From: Rhodovulum sulfidophilum
Lineage (GTDB): Bacteria > Pseudomonadota > Alphaproteobacteria > Rhodobacterales > Rhodobacteraceae
Reading direction: 5' to 3'
Length of the DNA: 7,124 nt
Assembly (NCBI GenBank): GCA_003241785.1
Contig: QFPW01000057.1
Location: forward strand, 1-7,124
This document shows, one piece after another, positions 1 to 5,794 of this stretch; within the stretch, counting starts at the first letter, position 1; every line of letters starts with the position of its first letter. Both the position numbers and the translations under genes were made by a program. The notes beneath the pieces are model-generated. The model made no database searches and was not told the DNA's origin. It saw nothing but the letters and a program-made list of their open reading frames with translations.

Positions 1-95
1 CGGAGCACTCGATCATCTCAATGGCTGATCACCAGACCGCGAAACTGGGGAATTTTGCGCGCCCCAAAATGGGGAGATTCCGAGGGCCGTTGACA
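1..95. mobile_element. Terminal end of an IS21-type insertion sequence (partial)
   Basis: Read inward from base 95 on the minus strand, the sequence starts TGTCAACGGCCC, which matches the TGTCA-type tip of IS21-family elements. Two related blocks lie inside it on the plus strand: AACTGGGGAATTTT (43-56) and AAATGGGGAGATTC (67-80). They agree at about 10 of 14 positions and start 24 bp apart, like the multiple terminal repeats of IS21 elements. The junction at 95/96 coincides with the point where the ParB-like reading frame changes character. A plus-strand frame ends with TGA at 26-28 and could be the tail of the IS helper ATPase gene, but too little is visible to say. The rest of the element lies left of the window. 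Family assignment is from end structure only. Confidence 0.7.
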
Positions 96-1176
96 GGCGC
101 TTGGCGTCGATCCGCTCGATCTCGGCTTCAAGCTCTGCGAGCCGCGCATCCACCTCGGGCGGGAGGTCAATATCGGCGTCTTCCCATTCCGCATTCCGGC
201 GCTCAAGCTCGTCCTGTGCGGCGTCGTAGGCGGCGGCGTCTTCCTCCGAAAGCTCCACCGAATACGGATAGACGCGGCGCATACCATGCGCATGGGGGAA
301 GTCCAGATGGGCGGCGGTCCACTTCCACCCCTCGGCCTCCCGCACCTCGGCGGCGATCCGTTCCAGCTTCTCGACGGCCAGCCGGTCCAGAAGCGCCGGG
401 TCTTCGAAGAAGCCGCCGCGATCCTCGGTAAACAGGTCGCGGATGATGGTGCCGCCTGCCTCGGCATAGGTTTGCGCGCCGACGAAGACCGCGCAGCGAT
501 CCGTCGCCGCGACGTTCATCTTGGTGAGGTCGCGCCGGATGATGGACGGATCGCGGTTATAGGACAGGTTCTCATAGACGTGTTCCTGCCGGGCGTGGTC
601 GTCGGTGATGGCGAAGGCCATCAACTGATCCAAGGTCAGGTCGCCGTCGCGATAGACCTGCAACAGCTTCGGGCTGACAGCGCCGAGACGCATCCGCTGC
701 TTCACGACATGGGCGGTCACGCCGAACCGGGCGGCGATTTCCTCCGCGCCCCATCCCCGATCTTCCGAAAGCTCGCGGAAGCGCTCGAACTGGTCGGCAG
801 GGTGCAGGTCTTCGCGCGTCACGTTCTCGTCAAGGCTGATTTCCGCCGCATCGTTTGCCGTGTCGATGACGCAGCGGATGGGTTCGGTCTTCTTGATCTC
901 CTTGCGCTTCACGCGCAGCATCTGCGCCTGCCTGCGGCCTTCCCCGATGCTGACGAGATAGAAGCCGGTCGGCTCGCCTTCGCCGTCCGTTTCCGGCTCC
1001 ACCACCAGATTTTGCAGGATGCCCTTGGCGGCGATGCTGGCCGCCTTCGCCTCGATAGACGCCTCGCTGTGCGGGGTCTTGCGGGCGTTCTTCGGGTGCT
1101 TCTTGAGCTTGTTGAGCGGGATGAAGACGGTCGTGCCATGTTCGTCGGTCGGGGCGCTGGTTGCGGTCGTGGTCAT
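13..1176 (-). CDS. ParB/RepB/Spo0J-family protein, C-terminus truncated by an IS end
   Basis: This 387-residue protein resembles plasmid-type ParB-like DNA-binding proteins, which act in partition or in regulation of plasmid/ICE backbone genes. Residues 15-130 form the ParB N-terminal domain, with the arginine motif GEGRRQAQML at 78-87 and the second conserved box ENVTREDLHPADQFERF at 117-133. A helix-turn-helix follows at about 141-168 (EEIAARFGVTAHVVKQRMRL). Residues 305-360 are acidic and probably helical. The start ATG is preceded by AGGAGA with 8 nt spacing. From residue 361 to the stop the protein is encoded by the IS21 terminus: the L361 codon straddles the junction at 95/96. About 360 residues are therefore native and the original tail is lost. 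From memory, related plasmid ParB-like proteins are considerably longer. No parA is in view. The N-terminal domains are intact, so a truncated product could still bind DNA. Confidence 0.85.
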   Translation of the reverse strand: MTTTATSAPTDEHGTTVFIPLNKLKKHPKNARKTPHSEASIEAKAASIAAKGILQNLVVEPETDGEGEPTGFYLVSIGEGRRQAQMLRVKRKEIKKTEPIRCVIDTANDAAEISLDENVTREDLHPADQFERFRELSEDRGWGAEEIAARFGVTAHVVKQRMRLGAVSPKLLQVYRDGDLTLDQLMAFAITDDHARQEHVYENLSYNRDPSIIRRDLTKMNVAATDRCAVFVGAQTYAEAGGTIIRDLFTEDRGGFFEDPALLDRLAVEKLERIAAEVREAEGWKWTAAHLDFPHAHGMRRVYPYSVELSEEDAAAYDAAQDELERRNAEWEDADIDLPPEVDARLAELEAEIERIDAKRLSTALGISPFWGAQNSPVSRSGDQPLR

Positions 1177-1184
1177 GGTGTCTT

Positions 1185-1190
1185 TCTCCT
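1185..1190 (-). promoter_or_regulatory. Ribosome binding site of the ParB-like gene
   Basis: On the minus strand this reads AGGAGA, 8 nt before the ATG at 1176. It fixes the start of the ParB-like gene. Confidence 0.75.
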
Positions 1191-1200
1191 ATGGGCTTGG

Positions 1201-1226
1201 GTTGAAGCGCAGCGCTGCGCTGCAAC
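1201..1226. promoter_or_regulatory. 26-bp near-perfect palindrome upstream of the ParB-like gene (candidate operator or ParB site)
   Basis: The core AGCGCAGCGCTGCGCT (1206-1221) is a perfect 16-bp palindrome. It is flanked by GTTG and CAAC with one mismatched pair (1205/1222), giving 26 bp of dyad symmetry. It begins 25 bp upstream of the ParB-like start codon, where an autoregulatory operator or a ParB-type binding site would be expected. The symmetry is directly visible. The binding role is inference, and the core does not match the classic Spo0J parS consensus. Confidence 0.5.
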
Positions 1227-1256
1227 CCTGCCCGTCGGCGAGACCGGGGGGTGCAA

Positions 1257-1354
1257 GGTGCAAGGGCGACCGGGACGGAGGGGGGTGAGAAACACGCATC
1301 CGCGCGGAAGGCTGGGGAGACCGTCCCAGTCGAGAGTCAGCGATCCCTTGCACC
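1257..1354. repeat. Long-range 10-bp inverted repeat
   Basis: GGTGCAAGGG at 1257-1266 is the exact reverse complement of CCCTTGCACC at 1345-1354, with 78 bp between the arms. The left arm lies in a short tandem duplication (GTGCAAG repeated at 1251-1257 and 1258-1264). The arms could close a stem in an RNA or mark two opposed protein-binding sites. Its function is unknown. Confidence 0.45.
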
Positions 1355-1360
1355 GCGCCA

Positions 1361-1375
1361 GGGGGCAGAGCCCCC
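1361..1375. other. Short GC hairpin
   Basis: GGGGGC (1361-1366) and GCCCCC (1370-1375) form a perfect 6-bp stem with an AGA loop. No T-run follows on either strand, so it does not look like an ordinary intrinsic terminator. It lies 7 bp beyond the right arm of the long-range inverted repeat, suggesting a larger folded segment. Confidence 0.45.
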
Positions 1376-1500
1376 AAGCCGCCGGCCCGGCCAGAGCGGA
1401 GCGGCGGCCGGGCGCAAAAGAATTGGATGAGGATATGGAATCCCAGAAGGTGTGAGCAGGCAGCATTCGTATGTTCGCGTTCTCGCTAGGAGAGGGGACG

Positions 1501-1521
1501 TTGCGAGTTCCTCCCTCGCAA
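1501..1521 (+). other. 7-bp hairpin upstream of the small-protein gene
   Basis: TTGCGAG (1501-1507) pairs perfectly with CTCGCAA (1515-1521) around a TTCCTCC loop. The loop is pyrimidine-rich and complementary to Shine-Dalgarno-like sequence such as the AAGGAGG at 1589-1595. It may be a leader-RNA structure or a protein-binding dyad. No function can be assigned from sequence alone. Confidence 0.4.
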
Positions 1522-1553
1522 AACGGGTCGGGCGAGACCATGGCTCGACCGCA

Positions 1554-1569
1554 GGGGAAGGCTTTCCCC
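1554..1569 (+). other. 16-bp near-palindrome in the leader of the small-protein gene
   Basis: GGGGAAGGCTTTCCCC has 7 of 8 symmetric pairs and lies 20 bp before the AAGGAGG ribosome site at 1589-1595. It could be an operator, or an RNA hairpin affecting translation of the small protein and its coupled ATPase. Confidence 0.4.
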
Positions 1570-1607
1570 GTAAACGCACATAGTTTCGAAGGAGGCGCCA
1601 TTCTCCT

Positions 1608-1886
1608 GTGGGCGATCTCGTTGTATTGTCGAATGCAAACAACTGGGGGGATATGCGCGTGGAAGATAAAGCAGAACCGGCAGATTCGCCGGACGTATTT
1701 CTTAAAGCCTTGGGAGAAAGTCTGAAGGAAAAGGAAGGTGTCGATGCCGGCATGGCGGAGATCCTTAAGACTCACATCCTGAAAGTGGCGCCCGCGCAGA
1801 ACGCCGTCGCTCAGGCTAAGGACGCCATCCTGAAACTCGCAGGCGAACGTGCCAGTCCTCCTAAGCCGGAGGTGGCCAATGGCTGA
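1608..1886 (+). CDS. Small helical protein of unknown function, coupled to the SMC-like ATPase
   Basis: I do not recognise this 92-residue protein. Residues 27-80 look strongly helical, with alternating hydrophobic and charged positions (VFLKALGESLKEKEG, then AEILKTHILK and AVAQAKDAILKLAGERA). It ends in a short Pro/Lys-rich tail. There is no signal peptide or membrane segment. The GTG start has AAGGAGG (1589-1595) 12 nt upstream, a strong site with rather long spacing. An alternative is the ATG at 1653, giving 77 residues but with only a G-run close upstream. The last 8 bases overlap the ATPase start as ATGGCTGA, so the two are very probably translationally coupled and made together. A plausible role is a partner or regulator of the ATPase, comparable in position to the small subunits beside SMC-like ATPases in defence operons. 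No homology supports a specific family. Confidence 0.65.
   Translation: MGDLVVLSNANNWGDMRVEDKAEPADSPDVFLKALGESLKEKEGVDAGMAEILKTHILKVAPAQNAVAQAKDAILKLAGERASPPKPEVANG
1868..1872 (+). promoter_or_regulatory. Ribosome binding site of the SMC-like ATPase
   Basis: GGAGG lies 6 nt before the ATG at 1879. It favours this start over the in-frame GTG at 1849, which lacks a comparable site and would overlap more of the upstream gene. Confidence 0.7.
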
Positions 1887-3975
1887 TCCTTACTTTCTTC
1901 AGTCCTTGGGTATTTCAGGGTTCCGCGCGTATCTCCAACCGAAGACGTTCGATTTCAGCAAGAAGCGTTGCCTGGCGATCTTCGCGCCGAACGGCAGCGG
2001 CAAATCCAGCGTCATCGATGCGCTGGAATTCATGTTCTCCAAGGACGGAACGCTCGAAAGGCTCGGGCAGCGCGCAATCAACAACCAGGCTGGACCCGTG
2101 GCGCTGGCGCACAATCTGGCCGAGGAGGCGAAGATTCCGGCGGCGGTTACGATCGGCGTGGTCTCGGGCAAGGATGCTACCAGCGGCAGCCGAGCGGCGA
2201 CGGGGGCGAAGCGACCGATACCGGCGGTGGCCGCGACTGTGAACGCCTGCTTCGCGGTGCCGCCGATCATCCGGGGGCATGCGCTGCGCACGTTCGTCGA
2301 AATCCATACGCCCGAACAGCGCTACACGGATGTCGCCAATTGGCTGCAGCTCGGCCCGCTGGTTGAGGTGCAGAAGAACATTCGCTCGCTGCGCACGCAC
2401 GTGAAGGCCGCCGCCGAGGACGAGACGGCGCTGCAGCGCGTGGACACCCAGCTTGCCAAGGAGACGGCCCAGGCGGTGAAAACCTGGGATGCGGCGGCAG
2501 TGCTCTCCCACGCCAACACGTCGGTTCTGGCGCCACTCGATCCGTCGCTAGTGCTGGCGGCGCTGGCGGCCGGCGATCTGGCTTATCTCGAACTGGGATC
2601 GCGCGCCAAGGCCGAGGAGAACAAGATCGGGCTTGCGGGCCTGCGCCAGATCCGCAATGCGGCTGCCGCTTTGCGGGCGGAGACGACGGACACGGAGAGC
2701 GGCGAGACTGTCGTCAGCGGTGCGATTCCGACCTTTGACGCGGCTGTCGCGGTGCTGTCGGCGGCTGAGAGTAAAGAAACGGAAGAACGCGGCAAGGCGG
2801 CGAGCACCGTGTTTCAGGCTTTGTGGAAAGCCGCAGAGCCGCTTTTTGCCGAAGGGGTGGCGGCACCTGACATTTGCCCCGTCTGCGCGACACCTGTCGC
2901 GGACACGGCGGCTGGTAGCGCTGAGACGATCCGGGAACACATCGCCAAGCACCTCGAGGAGTTGGCGGACTACGCTGCGGCCAAGAAGGCGCTCGACGAG
3001 GCCAAGACTGCGGTGACCAAGGCCCATACCCAGTTGGTAGCGGCGCTGCCAGGACTGATTGGCCACCTCGGCGACGGCGAGGCGGCATTGAAAGCCGATC
3101 TTATCGCCTATCAAGTAGGCGTCGCCGGCTGGCCTCAGACTGCCGTTCCGGCCTCGGCCGACATTGTTTTGGCAATCGCCAAGCTGCTCGCCGCGCTCGA
3201 TCAGGCCATCGCCGACATCGAATCGAAGCAAGGCGACCACACCTATATCAAGGCCAAGGCGAAGATCGATCGACTGCTGGAGTTACAGACCGAGCGGAAC
3301 CTTGCGCTGCGAACGCTCGATGAGCTGGGGAAACTCTCCAACGCCTTGACGGCGCAGGCGACGATAATCTCGGCCGAAATCCGCAAGAAGGTGCAGGCTC
3401 TGCTCGACAAGCTTCAGACGCCGATGAACGATATTTACAAGCTGATCCAGGGCGCTGGCGCCACGCCAATCCGGCTGGAGCTGCCGGCGGAAGACGACAC
3501 GAACCAGCAGCGGCTCAACCTCCTGATCGACTTCGCTAAAAACCGCACGGGCGTGCAGCCGGGCGGCTATTTGAGCGACTCACAGATCCATTCGGTGGCC
3601 CTGGCGTTGCGGATGGCGGCGATCCAGCAGTTTAACGTCGGCGCGCCCATCATCGCGCTGGATGACATCGTCACCTCCTACGATGCCGATCATCGGCGCA
3701 CCATTGCCGGGCTCATCGCCACCATGTTCGGCAACTGCCAGATCCTGATCACCACGCACGACGAGCGGTTCTTCAATTATTTGAAGGATCATGTGCCGCT
3801 CACGACAGGCAAGGATGATCAAGTCTCACCCGAGGTGACCGATGACGCCTTGAGCGAGGCGTTCCGAGCCTACCATGCTGGGATCGCGCGGCTCGATTTC
3901 GTGCGGAATACCGTCAACCTGGCCCAAGCCAGTCGGCATCGGCTGAAGGACGGCCGGATCACGCTGACAGGATAG
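1879..3975 (+). CDS. Rad50/SMC-like ABC ATPase with zinc-hook motif, probable defence ATPase
   Basis: This cytosolic ATPase of 698 residues has the full SMC/Rad50 head split to the two ends. Walker A is APNGSGKSS at 36-44. The ABC signature is GGYLSDSQ at 562-569. Walker B is PIIALDD at 590-596, followed by a D-loop (SYDADH, 600-605) and an H-loop histidine at 627 (TTHDERF). Residues 165-500 are mainly charged helical sequence suited to a coiled coil. They are interrupted by DICPVC, with the two cysteines at 333 and 336, a CPxC pair as in the zinc hooks of Rad50, SbcC, RloC and Lamassu LmuB. Such proteins dimerise through the hook and sense or process DNA ends. No TOPRIM, HNH or other nuclease domain is visible, so this is not an OLD/GajA-type protein; an effector would have to be supplied by another gene. 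The Walker B glutamate position is Asp. It is coupled to the small gene upstream, and AbiE genes follow after 212 bp. The domain call is firm; the defence role is inferred from context. Confidence 0.85.
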   Translation: MADPYFLQSLGISGFRAYLQPKTFDFSKKRCLAIFAPNGSGKSSVIDALEFMFSKDGTLERLGQRAINNQAGPVALAHNLAEEAKIPAAVTIGVVSGKDATSGSRAATGAKRPIPAVAATVNACFAVPPIIRGHALRTFVEIHTPEQRYTDVANWLQLGPLVEVQKNIRSLRTHVKAAAEDETALQRVDTQLAKETAQAVKTWDAAAVLSHANTSVLAPLDPSLVLAALAAGDLAYLELGSRAKAEENKIGLAGLRQIRNAAAALRAETTDTESGETVVSGAIPTFDAAVAVLSAAESKETEERGKAASTVFQALWKAAEPLFAEGVAAPDICPVCATPVADTAAGSAETIREHIAKHLEELADYAAAKKALDEAKTAVTKAHTQLVAALPGLIGHLGDGEAALKADLIAYQVGVAGWPQTAVPASADIVLAIAKLLAALDQAIADIESKQGDHTYIKAKAKIDRLLELQTERNLALRTLDELGKLSNALTAQATIISAEIRKKVQALLDKLQTPMNDIYKLIQGAGATPIRLELPAEDDTNQQRLNLLIDFAKNRTGVQPGGYLSDSQIHSVALALRMAAIQQFNVGAPIIALDDIVTSYDADHRRTIAGLIATMFGNCQILITTHDERFFNYLKDHVPLTTGKDDQVSPEVTDDALSEAFRAYHAGIARLDFVRNTVNLAQASRHRLKDGRITLTG

Positions 3976-4187
3976 CCGCTGCTTACCACGAGAGTTTAGT
4001 CGCGCTTTCTCGTCTCATCGACGTACTGGGAAAATATGAGGTCGGCGGCGACGCTGTCGTCGTCCGGCGCCGCTCGGCCAAGCTTCGAGAAGGTTGGTGG
4101 TGGGCGAAAACCGGGGATTCCCAAGCCAGCCAGCTTGTGATAAAACCTCTGCTACATATTTCTTTGTCAGAGGAAACGTCACCGTCC
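3976..4187 (+). other. Spacer between the ATPase and AbiE genes, open in the AbiEi frame
   Basis: The 212 bp from the ATPase stop to the preferred AbiEi start carry no separate gene I can support. The frame of AbiEi is open through the whole spacer. From 3975 it reads as protein-like sequence, for example LSRLIDVLGKYEVGG (4005-4049) and REGWWWAKTGDSQ (4086-4124). No ATG, GTG or TTG occurs in that stretch until a GTG at 4137. The second half holds the probable AbiE promoter region. Confidence 0.4.
4146..4173 (+). promoter_or_regulatory. Candidate operator upstream of the AbiE pair
   Basis: CCTCTG (4146-4151) and CAGAGG (4168-4173) form a perfect 6-bp inverted repeat with a 16-bp A/T-rich centre (CTACATATTTCTTTGT). 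It ends 14 bp before the preferred AbiEi start. AbiEi antitoxins are known to repress their own promoters by binding inverted repeats, and this A/T-rich patch is the best promoter candidate in the spacer. The repeat is shorter than the characterised AbiEi sites, so the call is tentative. Confidence 0.35.
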
Positions 4188-4808
4188 ATGCCATCCACTA
4201 GCGCCCAGCGGCTTCGTGCGCTGAAACTTCTAGAAGCCCGAGGTATGCTCCGGCTGAAGGAGTTCGTTGCCGAAGGCATCGGCCCGGAGACGCTCGCGCG
4301 CCTTGTCCGGGAGGAGGCGGTCATCCGCCCGGCACGTGGCCTCTATCAACTCCCCGACGCACACGTCGAGGCTGCCCATACGCTGGCTGAAGCGGCGGTT
4401 CTGGTTCCAAAGGGCGTGGTCTGCCTAACCTCAGCCCTCCAATACCACGAACTGACGCTGCAGATGCCGTCGGCTGTATGGATGGCGATCGACCGTGCCG
4501 CCTGGCGGCCCAAGATCGATTATCCCCCTATTCGGTTCGTGCGCTTCACTGGGTCGGCACTGACCGAAGGGGTCGAGCGTCACCGCATCGAGAATGTCGA
4601 CGTTCCCATCACGGATCCGGCGAGGACAATTGTCGATTGCTTTCGCTACCGGACGAAGATCGGCCTCGACGTCGCGATGGAGGGACTGCGCGAGGGTCTC
4701 CGCCGTCGCCGATGCAAACCGGATCAAATCTGGCGTTACGCGCGCAAGGCGCGGGTCTGGTCGATCATGCGTCCTTACGTCGAGGCAATGGTGTCTGATG
4801 CCGCGTGA
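4188..4808 (+). CDS. abiEi: AbiEi-family antitoxin of a type IV toxin-antitoxin system
   Basis: This 206-residue protein has the AbiEi antitoxin layout. An N-terminal winged helix (about 5-55, RLRALKLLEARGMLRLKEF through ARGLYQLP) is followed by the AbiEi C-terminal domain, with VCLTSALQYHELT at 78-90 and VPITDPARTIVDCFRYR at 139-155. AbiEi proteins repress the abiE promoter and neutralise the AbiEii nucleotidyltransferase without stably binding it. The ATG at 4188 is preferred because the winged helix begins right after it, with AGAGGA 13 nt upstream. A GTG at 4137 would add 17 residues of non-conserved appearance. The last 11 bp overlap the toxin gene, so antitoxin and toxin are translationally coupled. 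Nothing looks broken. Confidence 0.85.
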   Translation: MPSTSAQRLRALKLLEARGMLRLKEFVAEGIGPETLARLVREEAVIRPARGLYQLPDAHVEAAHTLAEAAVLVPKGVVCLTSALQYHELTLQMPSAVWMAIDRAAWRPKIDYPPIRFVRFTGSALTEGVERHRIENVDVPITDPARTIVDCFRYRTKIGLDVAMEGLREGLRRRRCKPDQIWRYARKARVWSIMRPYVEAMVSDAA

Positions 4809-5718
4809 GCCTCGCAACATCGGCGCATCAGTGCGAGCGCGGCTCCTCGATCGGGCACGTGCCGAGCGATCGGATTTCCAGATTCTCCTGACGCGATATG
4901 CGCTCGAGCGTCTGCTCTACCGGCTAAGCGCGTCGCCGCACCGCGACCGCTTCATCCTCAAAGGTGCGATGCTCTTCGTGACATGGGTCGCCGATCCGTT
5001 TCGGCCCACGCGCGATCTGGATCTGCTTGGCCACGGCGACAGCGACGCCGAGGCAATTGCCGAAACCTTCCGGGCCATTTGTGCGCAGCCGGTCGCCGAT
5101 GACGGTGTGACGTTTGATGTCGCCGCGCTGATGGCGGCCCCGATCCGTGAGGAGGCGGAATATGGTGGTGTGCGGGTCCGCACAACGGCAACCATCGCCG
5201 GGGCGCGTATTCCGATCCAGGTCGACATTGGTTTCGGCGACGCCATTACACCTGCGGCCGTCGAGATCGACTATCCCACCCTGCTGGACGCCCCAACGCC
5301 GCGCCTTCGCGCATATCCGGTCGAAACGGTGGTGGCCGAGAAATTCGAAGCGCTCGTAACGCTCGGCGTGGCCAATAGCCGGCTCAAGGATTTCTATGAT
5401 CTCTGGGTGATCTCCCGAACATTCGAACTTCGCCAGGCTCCCCTTGTCGAGGCAATTCAGCGGACCTTCGAACGACGCGGAACGGTCCTCCCGTCTGTTG
5501 TTCCGGTCGGTCTGACCGATGAATTCGCGGAAGCATGGACCGCTCAATGGCGCGCCTTCCTGGACCGGGACCGGATGGCAGCCGCACCAGATGCTTTCGC
5601 CGCTACCGTCGCCGATCTTCGCCTCTTCTTGATGCCGTTGGTCGTCGGATTGAAGGAAGAACGAATTTGGCCGCCGAGCGGGCCGTGGTCGCCGGGGGAA
5701 GCAATCAATGAGGCGTAG
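4798..5718 (+). CDS. abiEii: AbiEii-family nucleotidyltransferase toxin
   Basis: This 306-residue protein has the AbiEii/MNT-like nucleotidyltransferase motifs in order. FILKGAMLF at 52-60 is the glycine motif, RDLDLLG at 72-78 carries catalytic Asp73 and Asp75, QVDIGFGD at 141-148 carries the third acidic residue (Asp143), AEKFEAL lies at 180-186 and SRLKDFYDLW at 194-203. Members of this family transfer nucleotides to targets such as tRNA and cause growth arrest or phage exclusion. The start is set by the ATG overlapping the AbiEi stop and by the N-terminal alignment (MPREPRNIGASVRARLLDRA). The frame is open upstream to 4594 but that part is a shadow of abiEi. All catalytic residues are present, so the toxin should be active. 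Confidence 0.88.
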   Translation: MPREPRNIGASVRARLLDRARAERSDFQILLTRYALERLLYRLSASPHRDRFILKGAMLFVTWVADPFRPTRDLDLLGHGDSDAEAIAETFRAICAQPVADDGVTFDVAALMAAPIREEAEYGGVRVRTTATIAGARIPIQVDIGFGDAITPAAVEIDYPTLLDAPTPRLRAYPVETVVAEKFEALVTLGVANSRLKDFYDLWVISRTFELRQAPLVEAIQRTFERRGTVLPSVVPVGLTDEFAEAWTAQWRAFLDRDRMAAAPDAFAATVADLRLFLMPLVVGLKEERIWPPSGPWSPGEAINEA

Positions 5719-5724
5719 CGGAAC

Positions 5725-5737
5725 GAGAAAATTTCTC
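5725..5737. promoter_or_regulatory. A/T-rich 13-bp palindrome before the SIR2 gene
   Basis: GAGAAA and TTTCTC flank a single A in the 76-bp gap between the AbiEii stop and the SIR2 start. The one-base centre cannot form an RNA hairpin, so it would act as a DNA dyad: an operator or part of a promoter for the SIR2 gene. It is the only A/T-rich patch in the gap. No clear -35/-10 pair was found. Confidence 0.3.
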
Positions 5738-5794
5738 CGTCCCGCATGGCGCGACTGACGAAGAAAGGAGCCGCTGTCGCGGTTGGGGGGAAGT

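Larger units (their letters stand above)
1227..1588. other. Structured intergenic region without a convincing gene
   Basis: These roughly 360 bases lie between divergent transcription units. The stretch 1240-1410 is very G/C-rich and contains the 10-bp inverted repeat described separately, the GGGGGC-AGA-GCCCCC hairpin at 1361-1375, and a run of CCGGCC/GGCCGG words at 1380-1415. Bases 1415-1450 are less GC-rich (around AAAAGAATTGGATGAGGATATGG) and may hold promoter elements, but I cannot assign -35 and -10 boxes with confidence. Two more hairpins at 1501-1521 and 1554-1569 would fall in the leader of the small-protein gene. Open frames cross the region on both strands, but none has a good ribosome site or recognisable protein features. 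Confidence 0.5.

Noticed and set aside
1361..1375. Intrinsic terminator
   Set aside because: The stem is good but no T-run follows on either strand, and the flanking genes are divergent and point away from it, so a terminator is not needed here.
286..1455. 389-codon plus-strand open frame across the ParB-like gene
   Set aside because: It is antisense to a gene with clear ParB domain motifs and a good ribosome site, and it shows no recognisable protein features. Long antisense frames are expected in GC-rich coding DNA.
1173..1775. 200-codon minus-strand open frame across the intergenic region
   Set aside because: It has low-complexity, Pro/Arg/Cys-rich composition and no ribosome site. It overlaps the ParB start and the small-protein gene. 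The region is better described as structured non-coding DNA.
1849..1878. In-frame GTG start adding 10 residues to the ATPase
   Set aside because: The ATG at 1879 has GGAGG at 6 nt and gives the small overlap typical of coupled genes. The extra residues look unlike a protein N-terminus of this family.
4594..4797. Upstream extension of the AbiEii toxin frame by 68 codons
   Set aside because: This part overlaps the conserved C-terminal domain of AbiEi in another frame and is Arg/Ser-rich shadow sequence. The family N-terminus begins at 4798.
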